Source: Bedellia somnulentella
Lineage: Eukaryota > Arthropoda > Insecta > Lepidoptera > Bedelliidae
Direction: 5' to 3'
Assembly (NCBI GenBank): GCA_963576735.1
Contig: OY755181.1
Location: forward strand, 1,798,001-1,862,000
DNA length: 64,000 nucleotides
Of the stretch, positions 11,001-23,000 are shown piece by piece. The notes below the pieces were generated by a model. It was given only the letters and a program-made list of their open reading frames with translations. It did no database searches and was not told where the DNA came from. The number at the start of each line of letters is the position of its first letter. Position 1 is the stretch's first letter. Made by a program: the position numbers and the translations under genes.

Positions 11001-14000
11001 CTCGTGGCGCTGCAGATCATCAACACGGGGGTATGTACAACTATAGTCTACTGCAGCACCGTGGTGCGGCTCGTGGCGCTGCAGATCATCAACACGGGGG
11101 TATGTACAACTATAGTCTACTGCAGCACCGTGGTGCGGCTCGTGGCGCTGCAGATCATCAACACGGGGGTACGTATAACTATAGTCTACTGCAGCACCGT
11201 GGTGCGGCTCGTGGCGCTGCAGATCATCAACACGGGGGTATGTACAACTATAGTCTACTGCAGCACCGTGGTGCGGCTCGTGGCGCTGCAGATCATCAAC
11301 ACGGGGGTATGTACAACTATAGTCTACTGCAGCACCGTGGTGCGGCTCGTGGCGCTGCAGATCATCAACACGGGGGTATGTACAACTATAGTCTACTGCA
11401 GCACCGTGGTGCGGCTCGTGGCGCTGCAGATCATTAACACGGGGGTACGTATAACTATAGTCTACTGCAGCACCGTGGTGCGCCTCGTGGCGCTGCAGAT
11501 CATCAACACGGGGGTATGTACAACTATAGTCTACTGCAGCACCGTGGTGCGGCTCGTGGCGCTGCAGATCATCAACACGGGGGTATGTACAACTATAGTC
11601 TACTGCAGCACCGTGGTGCGGCTCGTGGCGCTGCAGATCATCAACACGGGGGTATGTACAACTATAGTCTACTGCAGCACCGTGGTGCGGCTCGTGGCGC
11701 TGCAGATCATCAACACGGGGGTACGTATAACTATAGTCTACTGCAGCACCGTGGTGCGCCTCGTGGCGCTGCAGATCATCAACACGGGGGTACGTATAAC
11801 TATAGTCTACTGCAGCACCGTGGTGCGCCTCGTGGCGCTGCAGATCATCAACACGGGGGTACGTATAACTATAGTCTACTGCAGCACCGTGGTGCGCCTC
11901 GTGGCGCTGCAGATCATCAACACGGGGGTATGTACAACTATAGTCTACTGCAGCACCGTGGTGCGGCTCGTGGCGCTGCAGATCATCAACACGGGGGTAC
12001 GTATAACTATAGTCTACTGCAGCACCGTGGTGCGCCTCGTGGCGCTGCAGATCATCAACACGGGGGTATGTACAACTATAGTCTACTGCAGCACCGTGGT
12101 GCGGCTCGTGGCGCTGCAGATCATCAACACGGGGGTACGTATAACTATAGTCTACTGCAGCACCGTGGTGCGCCTCGTGGCGCTGCAGATCATCAACACG
12201 GGGGTACGTATAACTATAGTCTACTGCAGCACCGTGGTGCGCCTCGTGGCGCTGCAGATCATCAACACGGGGGTACGTATAACTATAGTCTACTGCAGCA
12301 CCGTGGTGCGCCTCGTGGCGCTGCAGATCATCAACACGGGGGTACGTATAACTATAGTCTACTGCAGCACCGTGGTGCGCCTCGTGGCGCTGCAGATCAT
12401 TAACACGGGGGTACGTATTGCTATAGGAAAGAAAAAAGAAACAAATATAGCACAAATGAAACACAACGAAAAATCAAAATGAAATAGAGAAGAATAAATC
12501 AGAACAAACAATGAAATGGAAAAAAAAGAACTTTACGCCTTTATGCAAAGCAAAGAGGCACTGACTCAGCAAAAGCTGAGAGGTTTTAGTTACGCTATTG
12601 TAAACATTAATTTATACTATGTGTGCATATTTGAGTTGAGTTGAGATATTAAAAATGTATAAGATTAAACATCTTCGGTTGAGTAAGGAAGAAATTTTAA
12701 AAGATTGTTGGTAATATATCTCCAAGCGCATCGCCCAAAAATCATTTAAAATGCCCCAATATCCTTAGTTGACTCCCACAAACATTCAAGGGAAAAGGGG
12801 ATAGTGATATTCTAGGCTAACACTTAAAAGGTATATCTATGGTAGTAGCCAGAGTTGGGCGTAATTAATTACTTTTGAAATTTAATTAATAATTAAATAA
12901 TATTAATTCAATTACAATTGTAATTAAATACAAGTAATTGCAATTACATGTAATTCCAATTAAACAGTAATTGTTAATTGAAATTACATATTAATTAGTA
13001 ATTTCAATTACTCAATTACTATTATGATATCAATATCATATTATTTTAGAGCAGATAAAACGCACTGCATATTGCATATCTGTTGAAATATTATTTTCAT
13101 ATGCGACTATGATTAATTTATCAAAGTCACATAAATTATCCGACGAAATGTTCGAGATGAGATTTGTATTAAAATCCAATTTAAAATAAAATGTAATTTA
13201 TATTTCTCTTAAATGTACCTATACTGATTTCGGAAATAAAGATAATTTGAATGATAAAAATGTTTTTCATATTAAATAAAAGTAATTGATAATTCGAAAA
13301 AGTAATTAATTATCAATTTCTATAATTATTATTTTAATTACTAAATTCATTTTATAATTGTAATTGTTAATTTAATTTTACAATTACTTTACTTTGTAAT
13401 TGTAATTTGTAATTAAAATTTTGTTTTGTAATTGTAATTAGTAATTTGTAATTCAATTACTTTTTGCCCAACACTGGTAGTAGCGGGTAATCAATACTTT
13501 CGTGGGTTTGTAACTATGATGTATAATAAAGAGTTTTCTATTCTATACAATACCGAAGTGTAGACCAATAATAAAAAATCTACATATTCGTATCTATGGG
13601 ACAATTTTCAGCCTTTTTGCTAATTTTATACATATTGCCATTTGATTACATCATTACATGAAATTTTGATGATAAATTAGACTGCCGAGGCAGAACCTTT
13701 AGAGGGAAAGCTGTGATACTAGTAAACCGTTTTAATTGATGTGCTTACAGGATAGTTACTCACTAGAGCAGATGTGTGGAGGCAGCGCGGTGTTCCAGTC
13801 TCCAGAGAAGACTGAAAATATGCTCATGAACTTGTTTATGCCGCTTTGTTTGAGAGTCGGAAGCGGCCGGAAAGGTATTTATTTGATATTTTTAACCGAT
13901 TATCAATAATCGTTGGTAGATGATAGACTTTTCTGCGAACAGTCCAATTTAATAACACTTAAATGTTTTTGATTCAATTACCCATGTATACTTTTGAATG

Positions 14001-17000
14001 CTGTTTAGAATTTCGTCCTACAAAAATAATGTCATCGAGGTAAGATGAAAAGCTGAGAAAAAAAATAAGTAAAAAAAAGAGTATTCAGACCTTGTTCTAG
14101 ACAATACATTTGATATCGTTTATATTCTAGCAAATATTGAATATCTAATTAACTTTATTAACAATAGTTAACTTAGTGGCAAAATTTTAGAATTTTATTT
14201 TGTTTGACAATAACCTCTATTAAAATTTAAATGTCTTAAATGCATTCAAAGGAGGATGGGCAATAATGTATGGGAACTAGTATACCTTGCAATAACAACG
14301 AGTCGTTTATTACTAGAAAGATATTTTTTAATATTAGCATATGCACCAAGTTGCATGTTTCTAGAAGTTGTCCGAACTAAATTCTACTTTGAATTTGATA
14401 GTACTTTAAGTCTTAAATACTGAAAATCATGGTATTTTACGTACTAAATGTTACTTTAAATAATGTTTCCTGCAAGGAAGTTAGTTTGTGTAAGTTTGTT
14501 ACATACACACTCGGCTGGTGGTAAGTAAGTAAGATTGATGATGTGATTGTGATAGAATAGGATAGAAAAACTCTTTATTGCACATCAAATATGGAGAAAC
14601 ATTTACAAATACACATAAATAACAAAAGTACAATTGGCGGTCTTATCACTAAAAGCGATCTCTTCCAGACAACGTATGTGATGTAAATGTTATAAATCAT
14701 GAACTGTGAAAAGTAACAGTAAAAATCATATGTGTAAATATAGGAATATCAGCAAATGATTATCATTTCAATGTAGCAATCATTTCCATGCCCATACGCA
14801 ACCCTCCTCCCGCTGACTCCTAACTATCTCCTTCTCGCTCTTGCCAGGCCAAACCACAAATTTTTCAACCAATAATTACATTGATCAAAATGATTATTGA
14901 TCAAAACATACTCATGTTCGGATCGCTGTAACTCCAAACGGACAACGATTTGGGGAAACTCCCTAAAATAAATATTGATGAAATATATTATCCTAATTTA
15001 AAAATGTACTACTTATTGCTATTGGACAGTATACCATCCTCCTCTACAAATAATCTAAAAGTTGGTTAATGGTGGCTCAAATTATTGCAAATTTTTAAGC
15101 ATGCAATTATTACAATAATTTTATTTAAATAAGTTTTATTATTATGAGTTGATTATCTGGCTATCTTCTCGCTATCCTCCTTTTGTTACATTTCGCATAA
15201 CTAGGTCTGTGATGTGGGTTTGAAATAGCGTGACTTGGTATTACGATGCATATTAAATGATTAACATACATACATATACTCACGCCTATAAATTTCTAAA
15301 AGGGGTAGCTAGAGCTATTAGAAATTCCTCAGCTACTTTTAGAAAATTGAGTGGGGAAAAGATGGTAAAGTGAAGGTTGTTGGTGATGGGTCTCCAACCG
15401 CACCGCCCAAAAATCCTTTAAAAGCTCCTATACCGTTACTCGCCTCTTACTTACACCCATCGGTAGAAACGGGGTAGTGCTATTCTAATCCGATACTACA
15501 CGACCACTAATGATCAAATGGCTCCTTATTATCTCCAGACGTGGTCCCGCTCCGGCAACCGGACATAAGTTATATGGTGTCCGTAGTAGTCTCAGCTCTG
15601 TCTTCGCCGGCCGCGACTTGGAATTATGATGCATATTATACATTGTTGAACAATATGCTGGCTTCTTATCGTTCCCAGACACGGTCCCCCTCCGCCAATC
15701 CGACATAAGCTACATCCGTAGTAGTATCCGCTCTGTCCCCTCCCTTGCCGCGCCCCCCTGCCCAAACTCCTTTTTGGCTTATCTTCTCGTTATTTTTTGT
15801 GGGTACTGCATAGCGTGACTTGGACTTATGATGCATATTAAATGATTGTTGAACACTATGCTGTCTTCTCATTATCGTCAGACGTGGTCCCGCTGCGGCA
15901 GTCGGACATCAGCTACATGGTGTCGGTGGTAGTATCCGCGCTGTCCCCGCCCGCCGCGCCGCCCGCCGCATGGACGCCGGCCGCCAAGCTGATCGCCGCC
16001 GACAACCGCAACAACTCGCTCACCTTCACGGGCAGCCGCGACACGAGGAATACTGCCAAGATATCCGATCAGCTTTATAAGATCGCTTTTCTTGGTAAAT
16101 TAAATTGTTTTCTTTACATTATTTATTAGAAATATAATGCAATAGTTTATTTACAAAAACAAGATCTTGAGTATAATATGCCCTTTGCCTGATATGCCAT
16201 TAGCCGTGTAAATATTTGAAGCGTGTAGCAAGAAATTATTGTATGTTAAATTGAATTGAATAAAAACGAATTTATAGTAAAACATAGAAAATAACATTTA
16301 TTTATTTATTATAAAAACACAATAATGCTTAACAGCTATGGCCAACACGCAATTATTGTTAGGAAGTACAAAAAATATATACAAAAAAGAATTAAACATT
16401 CACAACAATTATTACTAACTTAATTAAAATTTCACATTTACAACATAAGTTAACATAAAAACAAGTAGTTACTGGTAACAAGCTATATACGCAACCTAAC
16501 ACATATACACTAGCTGGTTGCCACCTAACACAATTACACTACTTACTTGCTACTTAACATAGATAAACACTACTTTCTTCTTATCCAACAAACACTTACT
16601 GCTGTATAGTGTCGGCTTAGAATAGCACTACCCCATTTCTTCCGGTGGGTGTACGTAAGAGGCGACTAACGGTATTGGGGATTTTCGGGCGATGCGGTTG
16701 GAGACCCATCACCAACAACCTTTATTCTACCATCTTTTCCCCACGCAACTTCCAAAAGTGGCTGAGAAATTTCTAATTTCTCGGCTCTGGCTACCCCTTT
16801 TAGGGATTTATAGCCGTGAGTATATGTATGTATGTATGTATGTACTTACTTTACTTGCTCTCTATCTAAATCAAACGTACACAACTTGTCTTGTTACCTA
16901 ACACACAATTACGCCGTCTGCTTCCTACCTGATATTCAGTCAACATTTTTTCTTTCATATCTTCCATCATATATATCGATATACTATTTTCCTTATAGAT

Positions 17001-20000
17001 AAAATCAAAGCATATCCTAATTCACCCCATAAATGACCCACAGCTCTAAAAGTCCTCTGCGCGTGTTTCACCCACGAGTTATGCTCGGAGTGGGGCCGCA
17101 TCGCGCGCGCTCTGAGAGAGCTGGGCCGCCGCAACGAGGCCGCGCATCATCTGTGGGACTTCTTGGAGTACGTGGTCACGTACCGGACACCGCTGTACAT
17201 ACTGTTACTGCCTTTTATTGTGCATAAGGTAGGACTCACTAATATAAACTAACTAACGAGAAGTAGCTCTGAAGCTCTGGCTACCCCTTTTTGGAATTTA
17301 TAGCCGTGAGTATATGTATGTATGTACTAATATAAAATAATTTATTTGTATTTTTACATATACATAAGAAAAAAAAAAACATGATTATTTAGTGAAAATA
17401 GGTTAACAAAAGAAATACTGATCGTAACAATAAAAAAAATGGTTATGAGCTCGGTTTAACCACTTAAAATGCAACGATAGTGGTGAAATAATACCATCCG
17501 TGAGATTTAATAGAATACGTGGTCACGTACCGGACACCGCTATACATACTGCTGCTGCTTTTCATTGTGCACAAGGAAGGATTTATATTAATAAGCATTT
17601 TAGAACATAAATAATATTTACGAATTAGTTCATATAAGTTTTATTTATGTACTGATTTGCGTATACATAAAACTGTGATTTATGACGTAGTATTATTTTT
17701 TTCGTCAACTTGTTGGCCTAGTAAATTTTCTTAACTAATTTAGTACCTAATAAGTTCTCTTAACTAGTATGTTGTTAAATTTCTAGCAATAAGTCATTTC
17801 AGGTCTTTTCGTTCCTTGCAAAATTCCTCCACAAAACTAACATTACAAACTCCCCAGTCATCCCAACCCCCCATCGGCGACAACGAGTGCCACCTACAAT
17901 TCGTGGTGCGCGAGCCTTGCCAAAAATCCCTTAAAATCCCCAATACCGTTAATCGCTTTTTACGTACATTCACCGGAAGAAATGGGGTAGTGCTATTCTA
18001 AGCCGACACTACATAATCTGTTTTACATACCTAAGTAATAAATGAAATGAAATAAAAAGACGTGAAAATGATATAAATGTTTGGCGCAGTTATCCCAGCC
18101 GCCCATCGGCGACAACGAGCGGCACCTGCAGTTCGTGGTGCGCGAGCGGGTGCGCGGCCTGGCGCTGCCTGCCGCCTGCGGCCGCGGCGCACTGCTGGCC
18201 GGCCTGGCCAGGGATCTGAGGGGGATGAGGGAGGCGCGGGACTGCAGTAGATATGGTACGTATTATTGTTATTGGTGGTGTGAAAGGTTTCGACTTTGAT
18301 ACAGGTTAGGATTGATTTGCACGCTTTACAATTGGAAGGTAAAGAATTGTAGCCGGTATGATAACTATAATTTGTAATTGGACGTAAAAGGTTCTCCACA
18401 AATTTGATACAGTTTAATATTGATTTGATTGTTTTGCGCGGGATTAGAGCGGCCAGGGATTGCAGTAGATACAGTTACAATGGTATATTGTATTTCATTT
18501 GTATTCACTGTTGGTGTTCAATGAATAAATATATCAAAAATATGTGGTCGATAGTGGTGAGATCTATTAGTTAGAAAGTGTAGTTGATACGACCCATGTG
18601 TATTTTATGGGATAAATTTGTTTTTATAGTTTAGTATTATGTATGACAGACGCCTTGCTCGCCTGCCTGTCTAGGGCCTTGCACTGGGTAAGAGACGGGA
18701 AAGATCGCAGTATAAGATTTTTATTACAGTCTTTTTTGTTTTTAAATAACTATTAATTTAAATTGTTTATGTGTCACAAAATGGGCAAACTATAAAACGA
18801 AATATTTATTAGAAATTTGTAAATGTGAATTTTCAAGAGTCAAATCTAGGTTAACTTTATTATTAGTTTTTATTTTTTGATTGCACTTTTGTCAATTATT
18901 GTCCCATGCAATATGATATCATACATAAATTACTTAACAATAAAAGCAAAACTCACTAGACGTAATAGAAAAAAGCCCAAACTATAAGTACCCTCTCTCC
19001 CCAGAACAAATATCGGAAACCGTCCAATCGTACAGCGGGCGGCTGTCCGAGGTGTTCTCCCGCGCGACGGCGGACAAGCACCAGCACCGGCCGTCGCTCA
19101 TCTCCATGCTGGTGGGCCGCGCCGCGCCACGGACGCCCGACCATCATAACACGCTGGCTGCGCAGAGAGGTAAAACATACAAAAAACAAAAAAAATAAAA
19201 AAAAACGTTATACATATACCAGAACACCACAACACATTGGCCGCGCAGAGAGATGACATACATACAAACATACATACATATACTGGAACCACCATAATAC
19301 ATTGGCCGTTCAGAGTGCTAACATACAAACGTATATATACTAGCATTGCTGCCACGAACGACCTTTTAGCTAGACAATATTTGGCATAAAACAGCCATCT
19401 CTTTCGCACTTTCATATAATCGTATACTTTTATCTCATTCTTACCTATAGAGTAACGATAAAATAAGGCCTCCTAACTACCATAACACACTGGCCGTGCA
19501 GAGAGGTGACTTACATATACTCATGGCTATAAATTGTTATTTTTGGAAGTTGAGTGGGGATAACATTTTAAAACAAAGATTTTTAATGATGGGTCTCCAA
19601 CAGCATCGCCCAAAAATCACTTAAAAAAACCTCATACCCTTCGCCTAGCCTCTTACGATCACCCACGGGGAGAAATGGGATATTGCTATTCTAAGGCGAT
19701 ACTACACAGTTACATAAAGGTGTTACATACATACACCAAACCACCGCAACGGACTGGCTGCGCAGATAGGTGACCCGTTTATAATGAATTCTTAATAGGT
19801 CACACACATTGTGTCGTAAATATTTTTATTGATGGAAATTGTGGGTTTTGTATTATGTAACAGTAAGGGTCACACATTTTCAAATCACGTAGAATTTGAA
19901 TAGTTTTATTGTATGTACCAGTAAAATCACACAAACTATAGGGATTTTTATATCATGCAACAGAAAAGGTTGTTTTCAAATCGTGTGATTATTGAAATGT

Positions 20001-23000
20001 AAAAAAGGATATGTGAGTTTAATTGGGAGGTAATAAGGAAATGGAAAAAAAAATGAGTTAACTGGGCGGGTAAATGGAATCTTATAACATATCATCTACT
20101 TATGCGAGGCTGTTCAGAAATCTTCTAATATTCAAACCGACGAGGAAAATGCCGTTCGTATCTCTTCTAACCCCTGTACATTTAAGTTGCTGTCCCGCTC
20201 GCACGAAAAAAAGATCGGATTCTGACAAATGTATTCTATATGTTTCCATGGTGATATTTGACGACTATTTCAGCAAAGAGGCACAATGTGGCTGTGCGAT
20301 TTCTAATTCTGGAGCTTCCAATTTTGTTGTTTCCCCTACCCATACCTTTGTTATTCTATAGTATTAATCTTTGTAGATAGTATAGCAGGCAAAAGATAAT
20401 TTAAGGTATTACAAACATGCTACGTAGCAAATTTATGAAAGTAATTCATGCCCCCGTGATGTAGCCTCTTGAGTAGTTGTATTATTTTAGATAAGAAGTA
20501 CACTCACTCTCTGGCTGCTTTCCGATAAAATAATCACACATGAAATTTACATACATACATATACTCACGGCAATAAATCCCTAAACGGGGTAGCCAGAGC
20601 TTTGGAATATGCCATCCTCAGCCACTTTTGGAAGTTGAGTATGGAAAAGATGGTAATAATAAGTAATTGCTAAATGTTTACCAGCAACGAAAACAACGCT
20701 CCCATAACTTCAAAATTACTATTGCTGTTCTAATGGCTTGAAAATAATAATAATATGTTGGTAAAATTTTACATAATTTAAGTGTTTAATAATTAAAAGC
20801 GGTTATTTATTGGATATTTTTTTATATTACTTGTTTTTTTCATATATTGCTTATTGAACTCAGCTTCTCTTTGGGTAGCGCTGTATAAATTAGAAACATT
20901 ACGATTCTTACACTTAACAATTAATTTAATTATTACACAGGCATTCCATTTCTTCTATTGAACACTGATAAATCTAGTTCACAACGCAGCAATACCGAGC
21001 GTAATATTAATAAAAACATGTTAATAGCCATAGAGCGATTTCCAGTAACATTCCAATTGATATAACTCGACAGAATCGTTGTCAAGCAGTTCCACGACCA
21101 GTCAACATCCGCCGTGCGAAGTTTCTATCACAAACAATTCAAATATCAACCAATATTCTACCAATGCACATTTGGCTGGTGAGTCGATCTCGCTCGGATT
21201 CATTCGCTCACTCACTCATTCATTCATTCAATCAATACTCATTCTCTAGTTTTAGTTCCCACCGACCGGAATAGCTGTTAGAATCTGATTGAATGTTTAG
21301 TTTCACACCATTTAGAGCTTAGAATAGCAATGGCTAGTGTCAATTCTATGGCAATTAATTTAAGTTCTTAGAAACTGTTAGCTGCTGTTAGATTCCAACG
21401 TTTTTAAGTTTTGAACGTTACTTGTAATATTGTCTAATATTTCAGGTGTGCTATCAGTCCAGGAATCAAAATCCTCTTCTAACACAACTTACAATCCCGC
21501 TACCAAATTGCGGTTTGGCTCTTCTGTTGAATTTAAACTGACTTCAGGTAACGTACTCACATTGCATGATTTAAAAACTAACTTTTTTAATCATAGTCTA
21601 ATGAAACTTTTATTTTTTTAGGAGAAACATCAACCACACCACTGTCTCCGCTTAGCCCAATGGAGGACAGTTCTGACACTGGCCCAGAAAGGGGCAGCAT
21701 TGATAAACCACGTCTGCAAAGGTCACATGGACCCTCTAAGAGAACATTCAAATTCAGACGTAGCCGCAAAAGTAAATCTGAGGTAAGTTAAGTTGTTTGA
21801 ACCGTAACACAAATTTAAATGACGCGATCAATTACTATTAACCGACGAACACAATAATAACGTTCTGCGAGCATCATAACGCGGTATTAAAGTATCTCTT
21901 CAAATTAGCTAAATATTAATAAAATAATGTATTGTCCCCAGTTATCCCAATCCCGAGTGGAACAAGAACAGCCGCCGTCCCCGGTCCCTGTACCGGGAGA
22001 TACTTCCTGGGACAGCGAGAGTCAGATATCCCAGACTTCCTCCACCTCTGGATATAGGTAAACATATAGGAAAATATACCAAAATAAACGTTAATCATAT
22101 AATTACTCTACAAAAAAAAAATGTTAATAAAAGTGTACTCATGATTTGACATTATTTGAATGACATATGATGTTATCTATTAAACTCGCCCTTGTAATGG
22201 TCATTATATAAAATTAATGTAAAATTAAGAAAGCGTTATTTTTTATAACAGATAATAGAATATTGCATATTTTCACACATTTTTAATCATAATATTTAGT
22301 ACAGAACTCATATATTATCAAAACTCTAATAGAACATATTTAATCTCATTTCTTCGGCCACCGTACACCAACGACAATACAAGTGATCTACCGGGTCAGT
22401 TTAAATACTAATGAATAACCACCTTTACAACGCAACTTTAGAACAAACACACATGAATCTAGAATAGACACTACAATACACACTTTAGGTTCACACCCTC
22501 ATATATTATTATTGACCCCTAATAAAATATAGAACATTAAATAAATATTCAGATTTTTATTATTATGCAAGCTTTTTAATATTCTTTCATTACCTTTGCA
22601 TGGTACCGCAGCCCCGTATCCTAACTATTGTAGTTTTAGCATTTCCCGAAATAATTACTTTGAAAATATCGTCAAAGATTAGACTCTTTAGAGCCCTCCC
22701 AATTTTAAGCTAACATATAAATCTAAGAAACAGAATACTGAATGGAAGCACTTTATAAGTTAACTTTGGCATATACATACATACTTAATGTGTCGCCTTG
22801 GATGGAAAGTGAGAGATATCAAATATAAAAATCTGCACATAAACATAAACGTTTAATTTACAAATCAGTCTCATGCCTAGTTTCCAATTAGTCACGCTGC
22901 TAGTCTGAATGTCATATCTATCTGTTATGACATATATTTTATATAATTTACAATACGGATTTATTAGATATCAGATCATATATAATGTGATAATAAATAT

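Noticed and set aside
10895..12403. Plus-strand frames repeating NYSLLQHRGAARGAADHQH
   Set aside because: Shadow frame of the same array, out of frame with unc80 exons 11 and 13.
10080..12425. CRISPR-like array
   Set aside because: The units are contiguous with no unique spacers, and the context is a eukaryotic coding gene.
9984..12464. An 826-codon minus-strand open frame made of repeated YTYPRVDDLQRHEAHHG-type units
   Set aside because: It is the complement of the exon-derived 69-bp array. It stays open only because the unit is a multiple of three without stops, and nothing resembles a promoter or a protein family.
20074..20361. 95-codon plus-strand frame in an unc80 intron
   Set aside because: No family resemblance and no splice continuity with neighbouring unc80 exons.
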